From Mesobacillus subterraneus (lineage in GTDB: Bacteria; Bacillota; Bacilli; Bacillales; Cytobacillaceae): DNA of 64,000 nt. Below are positions 27,645 through 36,238 of the stretch, piece after piece. The DNA lies in the NCBI RefSeq assembly GCF_020524355.2, contig NZ_CP129019.1:806001-870000 (forward strand), read 5' to 3'. The notes beneath the pieces are model-generated. The model ran no database searches. It saw only the letters and a list, made by a program, of their open reading frames with translations, and had not been told where the DNA came from. The position numbers and the translations under genes are program-made. Numbering within the stretch: the first letter of the stretch is position 1; each line of letters starts with the position of its first letter.

Positions 27645-29402
27645 ATGAGTAAAGGTAAGGTGATCGTAGTCGGCGGTGGTTTGGCTGGCTTAATGGCTAC
27701 TATAAAAGTTGCAGAAACAGGAACTCCTGTTGAACTGTTTTCTCTTGTGCCGGTAAAACGTTCCCACTCTGTTTGTGCACAGGGCGGAATCAACGGTGCA
27801 GTAAATACAAAAGGTGAAGGTGACTCTCCGTGGGTACACTTCGATGATACAATATACGGCGGTGACTTCCTTGCGAATCAGCCTCCTGTAAAAGCAATGG
27901 CTGAAGCAGCACCGGGGATCATCCACCTTCTTGACCGTATGGGTGTAATGTTCAACCGTACACCTGAAGGATTGCTTGACTTCCGCCGTTTCGGAGGTAC
28001 ACAGCACCACCGTACAGCATTTGCAGGTGCGACAACTGGACAACAGCTTCTATACGCTTTGGATGAACAGGTACGCCGCCATGAAGTGGCTGGTTTGGTC
28101 ACAAAGTACGAAGGATGGGAATTCCTCGGAATAGTCAAGGATGAAGAAGGTGTTTGCCGCGGTGTCGTAGCGCAAAACCTTACTTCAATGGAAATCAAGT
28201 CCTTTGCTGCTGATGCCGTTATCATGGCAACTGGCGGTCCTGGTATCATTTTTGGTAAAACTACGAACTCAGTTATCAATACGGGTTCAGCTGCTGCGAT
28301 CATTTATCAGCAGGGAGGATATTACGCTAACGGTGAATTCATCCAAATCCACCCTACTGCAATCCCGGGAGATGACAAACTCCGCCTGATGAGTGAATCT
28401 GCCCGCGGTGAAGGCGGAAGAGTTTGGACTTATAAGGATGGCAAGCCATGGTACTTCCTTGAAGAGAAGTACCCTGCATATGGAAACCTTGTTCCTCGTG
28501 ACATCGCAACACGAGAAATTTTCGATGTGTGCGTAAGCCAAAAGCTTGGCATCAACGGCGAGAACATGGTTTATCTTGATCTTTCACATAAGGATCCTAA
28601 AGAGCTTGATATCAAGCTTGGCGGTATCATTGAAATCTATGAGAAATTCATGGGTGATGACCCAAGAAAAGTTCCTATGAAAATCTTCCCTGCAGTTCAC
28701 TATTCTATGGGTGGACTATGGGTGGACTATGATCAAATGACAAACATTCCTGGATTGTTTGCAGCAGGTGAGGTTGATTACTCACAGCACGGTGCGAACC
28801 GTCTTGGAGCCAACTCTTTATTGTCAGCAATCTATGGCGGTATGGTAGCAGGCCCGAATGCGATCCGTTACATTAATGGCCTTGAAAAGAGCTCCGATGC
28901 AGTTTCTACGGCTCTATTCGATGATGCTGTAATGATGGAACAGGAAAAGTGGGACAATGTCATGTCACTTGATGGCACTGAAAATGCATATGTTCTTCAC
29001 AAAGAGCTTGGCGAGTGGATGACTGACAATGTAACGGTTGTACGCTACAATGACAGACTTCTCAAGACAGACGAGAAAATCGTCGAGTTGATGGAGCGCT
29101 ATAAGAATATCAATATCAACGATACTGCAAAATGGAGCAACCAGGGTGCTGTATTCACACGCCAGCTTCAAAACATGCTTCAGCTTGCACGAGTTATTAC
29201 AATCGGTGCTTATAATCGTAACGAAAGCCGTGGGGCTCACTATAAACCAGAATTCCCTGATCGTAATGATGAGGATTTCATGAAAACAACGATGGCGAAG
29301 TTTGTTGATGCAAACTCTGCTCCAGCATTCCATTATGAAGAAGTAGATACTTCATTAATCCAACCGCGTAAGCGCGATTACTCTAAGAAGAAGGGGGAGT
29401 AA
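27645..29402 (+). CDS. sdhA: Succinate dehydrogenase flavoprotein subunit
   Basis: 585-residue SdhA that oxidises succinate to fumarate with covalent FAD. Visible: the dinucleotide fold GGGLAG (residues 10-15), the flavinylated histidine in HSVCAQGG (about 43), HPTAIPG, the ESARGEGGRVWT active-site block, MGGLWVDYDQMTNIPGLFAAGE, and HGANRLGANSLL. The ATG follows GGGAGTGAG. It lies between sdhC and sdhB in the conserved operon. Confidence 0.97.
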   Translation: MSKGKVIVVGGGLAGLMATIKVAETGTPVELFSLVPVKRSHSVCAQGGINGAVNTKGEGDSPWVHFDDTIYGGDFLANQPPVKAMAEAAPGIIHLLDRMGVMFNRTPEGLLDFRRFGGTQHHRTAFAGATTGQQLLYALDEQVRRHEVAGLVTKYEGWEFLGIVKDEEGVCRGVVAQNLTSMEIKSFAADAVIMATGGPGIIFGKTTNSVINTGSAAAIIYQQGGYYANGEFIQIHPTAIPGDDKLRLMSESARGEGGRVWTYKDGKPWYFLEEKYPAYGNLVPRDIATREIFDVCVSQKLGINGENMVYLDLSHKDPKELDIKLGGIIEIYEKFMGDDPRKVPMKIFPAVHYSMGGLWVDYDQMTNIPGLFAAGEVDYSQHGANRLGANSLLSAIYGGMVAGPNAIRYINGLEKSSDAVSTALFDDAVMMEQEKWDNVMSLDGTENAYVLHKELGEWMTDNVTVVRYNDRLLKTDEKIVELMERYKNININDTAKWSNQGAVFTRQLQNMLQLARVITIGAYNRNESRGAHYKPEFPDRNDEDFMKTTMAKFVDANSAPAFHYEEVDTSLIQPRKRDYSKKKGE

Positions 29403-29408
29403 TAAGGC

Positions 29409-30170
29409 ATGTCAGAGAATAAAACTGTTACTTTTGTAATCAGCCGTCAGGATACTCCTGATTCAGCCCCTTATGAGGAAACGTTCGTATTAGATTATCG
29501 TCCAAATATGAACGTCATTTCGGCACTGATGGAAATCCGACGTAATCCAGTGAATTCAAAAGGCGAAGCCACTACACCGATTTCATGGGATATGAACTGT
29601 CTTGAGGAAGTATGTGGCGCATGTTCCATGGTCATTAACGGACGTCCTCGCCAGTCTTGTTCTGCGCTGGTTGACCAGTTGGAGCAGCCAATCAGGCTCG
29701 AGCCGATGAGAACATTCCCGGTTGTCCGCGATTTGCAGGTTGACCGCAGCCGCATGTTCGATTCTTTGAAGCGTGTTAAAGCATGGGTCCCAATCGATGG
29801 TACTTACGATCTTGGACCTGGTCCACGTATGCCTGAGAAAAAGCGTCAGTGGGCATATGAACTTTCCAAGTGTATGACTTGCGGTGTCTGCCTGGAGGCT
29901 TGCCCTAATGTAAACGACAAATCAGATTTCATCGGGCCGCAGTCATTATCACAGGTTCGTCTCTTCAATGCCCACCCAACAGGTGCTTTGAACAAAGGCG
30001 AGCGTCTTGAAACAATCATGGGAGACGGCGGACTTGCAAACTGCGGTAACTCACAGAACTGCGTACAGTCTTGCCCGAAAGGCATTCCATTGATAACTTC
30101 AATCGCAGCTTTGAACCGTGATACAACATTGCAGGCATTCAAGAACTTCTTTGGTAGTGATCAAGTTTAA
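29409..30170 (+). CDS. sdhB: Succinate dehydrogenase iron-sulfur subunit
   Basis: 253-residue SdhB. The N-terminal ferredoxin domain has the [2Fe-2S] cysteines in CLEEVCGACSMVINGRPRQSC (split by the usual spacing). The C-terminal domain has CMTCGVCLEACP and CGNSQNCVQSCPKG for the [4Fe-4S] and [3Fe-4S] clusters. It passes electrons from FAD to the heme/menaquinone anchor. It starts 6 bases after sdhA and ends the operon at a strong terminator. Confidence 0.97.
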   Translation: MSENKTVTFVISRQDTPDSAPYEETFVLDYRPNMNVISALMEIRRNPVNSKGEATTPISWDMNCLEEVCGACSMVINGRPRQSCSALVDQLEQPIRLEPMRTFPVVRDLQVDRSRMFDSLKRVKAWVPIDGTYDLGPGPRMPEKKRQWAYELSKCMTCGVCLEACPNVNDKSDFIGPQSLSQVRLFNAHPTGALNKGERLETIMGDGGLANCGNSQNCVQSCPKGIPLITSIAALNRDTTLQAFKNFFGSDQV

Positions 30171-30175
30171 TAAGT

Positions 30176-30210
30176 AACCTCCTTTTCTTTTAGAAAGGGA
30201 GGTTTTTTAA
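30176..30210 (+). terminator. Rho-independent terminator after sdhB
   Basis: Stem AACCTCCTTTTC / GAAAGGGAGGTT with a short loop and a TTTTTT tail. Confidence 0.9.
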
Positions 30211-30249
30211 CTGAATAAGAAAGTATAAATTTTTTGCATTTAGATTAGT

Positions 30250-30522
30250 GTCTAGCTCGAGCGCCTATCCCCTCGAGTCGCTTGTCTAGCTGAGGCTCCT
30301 AACTCCTCGAGGCGCTTGTCCAGTGTCGCCTCCTAGAAACTCCGAAACTTCAACTCCGCCGGCAGAAGCAAAAAGCGCTTCTTTGTCGGAGTCTCCAGTT
30401 TCTGCGTTTCTGGACATTCGGCTATACATTTCAGTTTCGGTCCTGTCAATGAAGTCAAGGAGCGACTTCACTGGTCGGCCCTCCAGCGCTTGTCGGGGCT
30501 GACCAAGGAGCTTGCGCTTTTC
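30250..30522 (+). repeat. Dispersed structured repeat, copy 3
   Basis: About 273-bp copy of the repeat at 2953, 12248 and 37423. It sits at the left edge of an insert (sortase plus nuclease) absent from the standard sdhB-ysmA order. The minus strand carries the conserved ORF 30471..30286, starting GTG 7 bases from GGAGGG. Confidence 0.88.
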
Positions 30523-30603
30523 TTATTTCCGCAGAAAAATAGTACTATTTTTGAGTGTGGTTCCCTTGTTATACTTTACTTAAGGCAGAAATGGGAGCGG
30601 TAT

Positions 30604-31185
30604 ATGAAACTTACAAAGATCTTGGCGCTTGGAATTATGGTTAGTGGTGTAGTTATTCTGGGGATTGGGTTGTTTCAGTTATGGGACATTAAACGGCAGG
30701 AGCAGGTTTCACTTGAAGCAGCAAAAGAATTGGTCAAGGAAGATAAACCGAAGGCTAAAAAGGAAGAGTTCAAGCCTGAGACAGGAAAAGCTTCTGGCTT
30801 ACTCGTGATACCAAAAATTAATGCGGAACTGGCAATAGTGGAAGGAACGGATGCTGACGACCTTGAAAAAGGGGTTGGTCACTATAAGGGTTCGTTCTAC
30901 CCTGAAGAAAATGGACAAATTGTCCTCTCAGGGCATCGTGATACGGTTTTTCGAAAAGCAGGCGACCTGGAGTTGGGTGATCACCTGACGATGAAAATGC
31001 CTTATGGTGATTATACATACGAGATAACAGGCACGAAGATTGTCAGCGCAGATGATACCAGTATCATTACCCTGCAAAATTCCGAAGAGGAACTCATTTT
31101 GACAACATGCTATCCATTCAGCTATGTAGGTGATGCCCCCGACCGTTATATTATTTATGCAAAAAGGACATCGGATGATCATTGA
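30604..31185 (+). CDS. Class D-like sortase
   Basis: 193-residue sortase with an N-terminal signal anchor (residues 5-25), a lysine-rich spacer and a sortase domain. The catalytic triad is visible: histidine in LSGHRDTVF (about 110), cysteine in LTTCYPF (about 169) and arginine in APDRYI (about 181). Sortases cleave LPxTG-like signals and link proteins to peptidoglycan; this size and sequence suit class D (YhcS-like). The ATG at 30604 follows GGGAGCGG; a longer frame would begin inside the repeat. The next gene is a secreted nuclease, as with yhcS-yhcR in B. subtilis, but that nuclease lacks a sorting signal. Confidence 0.88.
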   Translation: MKLTKILALGIMVSGVVILGIGLFQLWDIKRQEQVSLEAAKELVKEDKPKAKKEEFKPETGKASGLLVIPKINAELAIVEGTDADDLEKGVGHYKGSFYPEENGQIVLSGHRDTVFRKAGDLELGDHLTMKMPYGDYTYEITGTKIVSADDTSIITLQNSEEELILTTCYPFSYVGDAPDRYIIYAKRTSDDH

Positions 31186-31201
31186 ATCCGAAATACTATA
31201 A

Positions 31202-31240
31202 AAGCAAGCCAGGACCTATAGTCCTGGCTTGCTTACTTTT
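31202..31240 (+). terminator. Strong terminator after the sortase gene
   Basis: Stem AAGCAAGCCAGGAC / GTCCTGGCTTGCTT (14 bp, perfect) with a 5-base loop, then ACTTTTT. It makes the nuclease a separate transcript. Confidence 0.93.
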
Positions 31241-31264
31241 TATCTGGTAAATAAGTTGTATTTT

Positions 31265-31280
31265 AAGAAAACGTTTTCAT
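31265..31280 (+). promoter_or_regulatory. Putative cre (CcpA) site
   Basis: AAGAAAACGTTTTCAT matches the catabolite-responsive element WTGNAANCGNWWNCAW at all but one fixed position. It lies 130 bases before the nuclease gene. Downstream, spaced TTAACA, TTACAT and TTCATG (31304-31331) are weakly reminiscent of a PhoP box. Confidence 0.5.
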
Positions 31281-31409
31281 ACTATAGATTCATTTTTCAG
31301 TATTTAACAAAAAACTTACATTCACTTCATGAAAAGGCGTAATTATCCATGTTATATTTCTCTTGGCGGAAGACTATAAATTCCGACAAAATTTTTAGGA
31401 GGAATATAG

Positions 31410-33701
31410 GTGGGGAATATTAAGCGTAAAACTTTTTCCTGGCTCACAGCAATTATTTTACTAGTAAGCTATGCGATCCCGTTTTCTGGTCAAGCATCTG
31501 CTGAAACCGTTATGACTGTTCAGCAGGCAATCGAGAATAATAGTGGTACAGCTACAGTGGAAGGTTACATAGTAGGACATGCAAGGGGTACCAACTCTTA
31601 CAACTATGAAGCGCCGTTTGGGGATGATTATAATTTTCTGATGGCTGATATTGCAGGAGAAACCGACCCTGCTAAATTATTGCCTGTACAAATTAAATCG
31701 AGCTTTAGAAGTGAATTTGGCTTAAAGACTAATCCTGATATCGTTGGAAAAAAGGTGCAGGTTGCAGGTTCGCTTGAAGCCTATTTCACTGTCCCCGGCC
31801 TTAAATCTCCTACTTCAATGCAGTTCGCTGACGGCAGTGGTGGAGAACCAGGTGCCCCTGGTGAGCCAAAGCCACCAGCAGTAACTGGCCTGAATATTCA
31901 TGATATCCAGGGTGAAGGCCACGTTTCTCCATATAAAGACAAGGAAGTAGCCGGAGTTTCAGGTGTTGTGACAAGGATTGAAGGAACCAATGCTTTCTTT
32001 ATGCAAGAGCCTGAAGACGATGGAAATCCAAATACATCAGAAGCTATCTATGTGTACAAAAAAGCTCACGGCCTTACTGTGGGTGATCGAGTCGAAGTCG
32101 GTGGACTTGTAAAGGAGTGGGTACTTGATGGATATAGTGAAAAACTCCAAACAGATCTTGCCATGACTGAAATTAACGCTACTGCAGTCCGTAAGCTTGC
32201 TTCAGGACTGGAACTGCCAGAGCCTGTCATCATAGGCCAAGACCGCATCATACCAACCGAAATAATTGATAATGACCAGTTTAGTGTTTTCGATCCATCT
32301 GAAGATGGCATCGATTTTTATGAAAGCCTTGAAGGAATGAGAATCGGGGTAGACGGACCTCAGGTAGTTGGCCCTCAAAAATATGGCGAAGTACCGGTCA
32401 TCGCGAATAAGGTAGAAGGGAAAGTATACAGCCCGCAAGGCGGCATCCTGCTGACTGAGGAAAGCTCTAATCCTGAAAGAATGTTCCTGTTAATCGATCG
32501 TGATTTTGTAGCAAAAGCAGGCGACCGATTTAACGGCTTGGTTACAGGTGTTGTAAGCTATGGTTATTCAAATTATAAAATCCTTGTTGATCAGGAAACT
32601 CTTCCTGAGCTAATTGAAAGTGACTTGATCGAGGATGTTGTCGCATTGGAATATAAAGAAAATAAACTGACCATCGCCAGCTATAATATTGAGAACTTTT
32701 CAGCTGAAACGAGTGCAGCCAAGACCTCAAGAATTGCAGATTCCATGATCAATAATTTACAAACACCCGATATTATTGGCCTTGTAGAGGTCCAGGATAA
32801 TGATGGACAGATTGCCAGTGGCTCTGCGGATGCATCACAAAGCTACCAGGCTTTGATTGATGAAATTATTGCTCAAGGTGGACCTGCATACCGCTGGACC
32901 GACATTGCCCCTGAGTATAACGAGGATGGTGGTGCGCCTGGAGGTAATATCCGGGTTGGATATATATATAATCCAGAACGAGTACAACTTAAAGAAGCCC
33001 CGAAAGGAACAGCTACAGACGCTGTTGCCTATGAAAATGGGGACCTGACCTTGAATCCGGGTAGAATTGATCCACAGAATCCTATTTTTGAAGATACGAG
33101 AAAGCCATTGGCTGCAGAGTTTGTATTTAAGGGGCAGGAAGTAATTGTCATTGCTAACCATTTCAACTCCAAAGGCGGGGATGATCCTTTGTTTGGTGTT
33201 ACCCAGCCGCCTGTACTAGATAGCGAGGTAAAAAGAATCGAGATTGCCAGATTGCTCAATGAATTTGTTGCCGGTATCCATGAGGAAGATTCAAAGGCTA
33301 ATGTTGTCGTTCTTGGCGATTTGAATGACTTTGAATTTTCCGAGCCAATTGAGGTTCTGGTAAACGGTCAATTGACTAATATGGTTGAGACTTTGCCAGA
33401 AGGCGAGAGGTTCACTTACAACTACCAGGGGAATTCACAGGTGTTGGATCATATCCTTGTATCTAATCATCTCGCTGATCAAACCGAGGCTGATATTATC
33501 AATATCAACTCCTTGTATATGGAAGAACATGGACGAGCAAGTGACCATGATCCTGTAATGGTACAGATTCATTTGAATAATGGGCAAAGTCAATGTCCCG
33601 ATAAAATTGGGAAGGGACCAGAAAAGAAGAATCAAGATAATGGAAAGCATTTAGGGCACGATAAAAAAGGTAAAGCATGTGGTTATGACAAGGCTGGCTG
33701 A
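31410..33701 (+). CDS. Secreted endonuclease/exonuclease/phosphatase family nuclease
   Basis: 763 residues with a signal peptide (cut near residue 31, GQASA). A first OB-like domain runs from about 36 to 145 (EGYIVGHARGT, DUF6359-like). A Pro/Gly linker follows, then a second OB-like region (about 165-280, GVVTRIEGTNAFFMQEP, as in ExeM-type nucleases). The C-terminal catalytic EEP domain (about 420-720) has IASYNIENF, GLVEVQD, NHFNSKGGDD, VLGDLND and ASDHDPVMV. It likely degrades extracellular DNA. The Lys/Gly-rich tail ends without LPxTG or a membrane anchor. The GTG at 31410 follows AGGAGG. Confidence 0.88.
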   Translation: MGNIKRKTFSWLTAIILLVSYAIPFSGQASAETVMTVQQAIENNSGTATVEGYIVGHARGTNSYNYEAPFGDDYNFLMADIAGETDPAKLLPVQIKSSFRSEFGLKTNPDIVGKKVQVAGSLEAYFTVPGLKSPTSMQFADGSGGEPGAPGEPKPPAVTGLNIHDIQGEGHVSPYKDKEVAGVSGVVTRIEGTNAFFMQEPEDDGNPNTSEAIYVYKKAHGLTVGDRVEVGGLVKEWVLDGYSEKLQTDLAMTEINATAVRKLASGLELPEPVIIGQDRIIPTEIIDNDQFSVFDPSEDGIDFYESLEGMRIGVDGPQVVGPQKYGEVPVIANKVEGKVYSPQGGILLTEESSNPERMFLLIDRDFVAKAGDRFNGLVTGVVSYGYSNYKILVDQETLPELIESDLIEDVVALEYKENKLTIASYNIENFSAETSAAKTSRIADSMINNLQTPDIIGLVEVQDNDGQIASGSADASQSYQALIDEIIAQGGPAYRWTDIAPEYNEDGGAPGGNIRVGYIYNPERVQLKEAPKGTATDAVAYENGDLTLNPGRIDPQNPIFEDTRKPLAAEFVFKGQEVIVIANHFNSKGGDDPLFGVTQPPVLDSEVKRIEIARLLNEFVAGIHEEDSKANVVVLGDLNDFEFSEPIEVLVNGQLTNMVETLPEGERFTYNYQGNSQVLDHILVSNHLADQTEADIININSLYMEEHGRASDHDPVMVQIHLNNGQSQCPDKIGKGPEKKNQDNGKHLGHDKKGKACGYDKAG

Positions 33702-33707
33702 ATCGAA

Positions 33708-33743
33708 AGGAGGGATTGGGAATTTCCAATCTCTTCTTTTTTG
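33708..33743 (+). terminator. Terminator after the nuclease gene
   Basis: AGGGATTGGGAA / TTTCCAATCTCT stem directly followed by TCTTTTTTG. It lies 7 bases past the stop codon, leaving no room for a frameshifted sorting signal. Confidence 0.88.
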
Positions 33744-33766
33744 TTTTCAAAAAGAATAAAAATACT

Positions 33767-33799
33767 TATAATAGAGAAAAGAATGAATGTTCATTCATT
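33767..33799 (+). promoter_or_regulatory. Promoter -10 and TetR/FadR-like operator before ysmA
   Basis: TATAAT at 33767-33772 (with a weak TTTCAA 16 bp upstream), then the palindrome GAATGAA-TG-TTCATTC at 33781-33796. The half-sites resemble the FadR consensus arms (TGAATGA/TCATTCA), but the centre is shorter. Placement just downstream of the -10 is the same as at fadR. Confidence 0.6.
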
Positions 33800-33816
33800 T
33801 TACGGGAGGGTTCAAC

Positions 33817-34284
33817 ATGAAAAAGATGGACTACATTAATGAGATTGTAAGCTGGGAAGAGGAGTTTGAATTCTTTTATCAGATAAAGGTACGGTTTTCG
33901 GAGACAGATATGTTCGGGCACTTAAATAACACCGTTCCGTTTACATATTTCGAACAGGCGAGGATTGAATATTTCAAGAGCAAGGGGTTCATGCAGGACT
34001 GGGTCAAACCAGAGAATGAGATGATTCCGGTCGTTGCCGATCTGCACTGTGATTATTTAAGTCAGATCTTTTTTGATGAGGATCTGAAAATTTATGTCAA
34101 AGCCAATTCAATCGGAAATTCCTCGGTTGATCTGCACTATATGGTAAAAAAAGCAGACGGATCAATTTGCCTGACTGGAAGGGGAACAATCGTTCAAATT
34201 TCCAAGAAAACTGGCAAGGGAGTATCCTGGACAGAGGATATGAGGCACTTGTTTTTAGAAGGCAAGAAATCCATTGTTAAATAA
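33817..34284 (+). CDS. ysmA: Acyl-CoA thioesterase YsmA (4HBT hotdog fold)
   Basis: 155-residue hotdog-fold thioesterase of the 4-hydroxybenzoyl-CoA thioesterase group. The family motif is FSETDMFGHLNNTVPFTYFEQARIEYF, with the catalytic Asp-containing loop (about residues 28-45). It probably hydrolyses acyl-CoAs; the substrate is unknown. The ATG at 33817 follows GGGAGGG; a longer frame from 33787 would start inside the operator. It sits before gerE, as in B. subtilis. A FadR-like palindrome upstream suggests fatty-acid control (inference). Confidence 0.82.
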   Translation: MKKMDYINEIVSWEEEFEFFYQIKVRFSETDMFGHLNNTVPFTYFEQARIEYFKSKGFMQDWVKPENEMIPVVADLHCDYLSQIFFDEDLKIYVKANSIGNSSVDLHYMVKKADGSICLTGRGTIVQISKKTGKGVSWTEDMRHLFLEGKKSIVK

Positions 34285-34332
34285 GTTTTGTTTTTGTAAT
34301 AAAAATTGTCATGAAGTCCCATAAATATTGTC

Positions 34333-34360
34333 ACTACAATTCTTTCCTTCACATATGATA
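34333..34360 (+). promoter_or_regulatory. SigK-type promoter for gerE
   Basis: AC at 34333-34334, 17 bp, then CATATGATA at 34352-34360, which fits the sigma-K -10 consensus CATANNNTA. gerE of B. subtilis is known to be transcribed by sigma-K in the mother cell. The site is 65 bp before the gerE start. Confidence 0.65.
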
Positions 34361-34424
34361 TTTTGACTAAATTTATACCCACCCCGCAGTTCACAGCTGG
34401 CGAAGGCAAGGAGGGTTACAATAC

Positions 34425-34649
34425 TTGAAGGAAAATGAATATACTCACAAGCCATTACTCACTAAACGCGAAAGAGAAGTTTTCGAACTGTTAGTACAAG
34501 ACAAAACAACAAAAGAGATCGCTAGTGAATTATTTATCAGCGAAAAAACGGTTCGGAACCATATTTCAAACGCCATGCAAAAGCTTGGTGTAAAGGGGCG
34601 TTCCCAAGCTGTTGTAGAGCTCCTGCGTATGGGAGAGCTAGAACTTTAA
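34425..34649 (+). CDS. gerE: Spore coat transcription regulator GerE
   Basis: 74-residue LuxR-type helix-turn-helix protein with no receiver domain, as expected for GerE. The HTH core is [22 protein letters not shown] followed by [24 protein letters not shown] (about residues 13-58). It acts in the mother cell late in sporulation, controlling coat genes together with sigma-K. The TTG at 34425 follows AAGGAGGGT. Its presence is strong evidence that the host forms endospores. Confidence 0.97.
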   Translation: MKENEYTHKPLLTKREREVFELLVQDKTTKEIASELFISEKTVRNHISNAMQKLGVKGRSQAVVELLRMGELEL

Positions 34650-34837
34650 TCATGACCGGCCGACCCGTATGGGGGGGGCCGGTTAAGATGTTTAAAGGGG
34701 TAAAAACAGGCTGGAAACTTAATTCTATCTTGAAATTTGCTCGAAAAAAGTAGAAAATAAGGGCAATAGCTAAAATCTTCTCAGCTTGGAAACAAGTTTT
34801 ATGATAAAGGAAAAAGAATTCTTAGGAGTTGTTACGG

Positions 34838-35296
34838 ATGAAACTTGAAGGGGTAGAAAAGAATCAGGGGCTGGAGACAGTAGCTGATATCGAAAAGGAT
34901 TTACGATACATATCAGGCATCATTAAGCAGAAGGGACGCGAACTTCTCAGCAATTATACGATCACTCCTCCCCAGTTCATTGCCTTGCAATGGTTATTTG
35001 AGGACGGGGATATGACGATCGGTGAATTGTCGAATAAAATGTTCCTGGTCTGCAGTACGACCACTGATCTTGTTGACAGGATGGAGAAAAATGAACTTGT
35101 AGTAAGGGTAAAGGATCCAAATGACAGGCGTGTTGTTCGCATACATCTGCTGGACGAAGGTGAAAGGATCATCGATGAAGTGATCAAGAAACGCCAATTG
35201 TACCTTCAAGAAGTACTAAAGGATTTTTCAGGTGAGGAAATAGTATCCCTTAAAGAGGGCTTAGCGAAACTACATCAAGAAATGCGTGGAGAATGA
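34838..35296 (+). CDS. ysmB: MarR family transcriptional regulator
   Basis: 152-residue winged-helix MarR protein (YsmB by position between gerE and racE). The DNA-binding wing is seen in [46 protein letters not shown] (about residues 59-105), including the family's DPNDRR wing tip. Its ligand and targets are unknown. The ATG at 34838 follows TAGGAG. Its stop is 10 bases before racE, so the two are probably co-transcribed. Confidence 0.9.
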   Translation: MKLEGVEKNQGLETVADIEKDLRYISGIIKQKGRELLSNYTITPPQFIALQWLFEDGDMTIGELSNKMFLVCSTTTDLVDRMEKNELVVRVKDPNDRRVVRIHLLDEGERIIDEVIKKRQLYLQEVLKDFSGEEIVSLKEGLAKLHQEMRGE

Positions 35297-35306
35297 GGCG
35301 AGTTTT

Positions 35307-36104
35307 TTGAATCGACCAATCGGAATCATTGATTCAGGAGTAGGCGGGTTGACCGTTGCCAAGGAAGTCATGAGACAGCTTCCATACGAACAGATTATCT
35401 ATGTCGGTGATACGGCTCGTTGTCCATACGGGCCTCGTCCTGTTGAAGAAGTTAAGAGATTCACCTGGCAAATGACCCGATTCCTGCTTGAAAAGAATAT
35501 TAAAATGCTTGTTATTGCGTGTAATACTGCGACCGCGGTGGTTCTGGACGAGATACGGAATGAACTCTCAATTCCTGTGTTAGGTGTCATCCAGCCTGGT
35601 GCGAGGACAGCAATCAAAGTAACGGACAATTATAAAATTGGCATTATCGGAACTGAAGGCACTGTAAAAAGCCGAGCCTACGAGCATGCGCTGAAATCCA
35701 TCAACCGGAGGACTGCCATTGAAGCACTCGCTTGCCCCAAATTCGTGCCGCTTGTAGAAAGCGGGGAATACGATGGACGGGTCGCAAAAAAAGTGGTCAC
35801 CGAAACCCTGCAGCCATTACTGGGGCAAGGACTCGATACGTTGATCCTTGGCTGCACCCACTATCCTTTGCTCGAGCCGCTCATTAAGGAAGTCATGGGT
35901 CCTGAGGTCAAGGTAATCAGTTCAGGCGAGGAAACAGCCCGTGAGGTAAGCACGATCCTCGGCCATAACGACATGTTTGCTGACAGGGAAGAGCTTCCGG
36001 AGCATTGCTATTACATGACAGGTTCCAGAACGATTTTTTCCGCGATAGCATCTCAGTGGCTGGAAAGGCCGATAGAAAACATTGAAAAAATTAAATTAGG
36101 TTAA
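35307..36104 (+). CDS. racE: Glutamate racemase
   Basis: 265-residue enzyme that converts L- to D-glutamate for peptidoglycan. It has the N-terminal [17 protein letters not shown], the first catalytic cysteine in ACNTATA (about 72) and the second in LGCTHYPLL (about 183). The TTG at 35307 gives the usual N-terminus; starts further upstream fall inside the ysmB reading frame. RacE is the name used for the B. subtilis enzyme at this locus; MurI is the general name. Confidence 0.95.
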   Translation: MNRPIGIIDSGVGGLTVAKEVMRQLPYEQIIYVGDTARCPYGPRPVEEVKRFTWQMTRFLLEKNIKMLVIACNTATAVVLDEIRNELSIPVLGVIQPGARTAIKVTDNYKIGIIGTEGTVKSRAYEHALKSINRRTAIEALACPKFVPLVESGEYDGRVAKKVVTETLQPLLGQGLDTLILGCTHYPLLEPLIKEVMGPEVKVISSGEETAREVSTILGHNDMFADREELPEHCYYMTGSRTIFSAIASQWLERPIENIEKIKLG

Positions 36105-36110
36105 ATCTGG

Positions 36111-36135
36111 CTTCCGGAGACGGAGGTCTTTTTTG
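36111..36135 (+). terminator. Terminator after racE
   Basis: CTTCCG / CGGAGG stem with loop GAGA (one G-U pair) and a TTTTTT tail. Confidence 0.7.
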
Positions 36136-36238
36136 ATTGTTTTCGATTCTGTATTTAACAAAAATCTTCTCAAAGGCGGTCTAAAATGTCCAAAGGCTCG
36201 TATACATATTAGTACAAACTGTCTTTGGAGGGATTTAT

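Noticed and set aside
33600..33743. Hidden LPxTG sorting signal of the nuclease lost by frameshift
   Set aside because: Only 7 bases separate the stop from a strong terminator, so there is no room for a motif, membrane span and basic tail in another frame.
34667..34686. G-rich hairpin CCGGCC...GGCCGG after gerE as a terminator
   Set aside because: There is an imperfect stem around an eight-G run but no following T tract; too uncertain to list as a feature.
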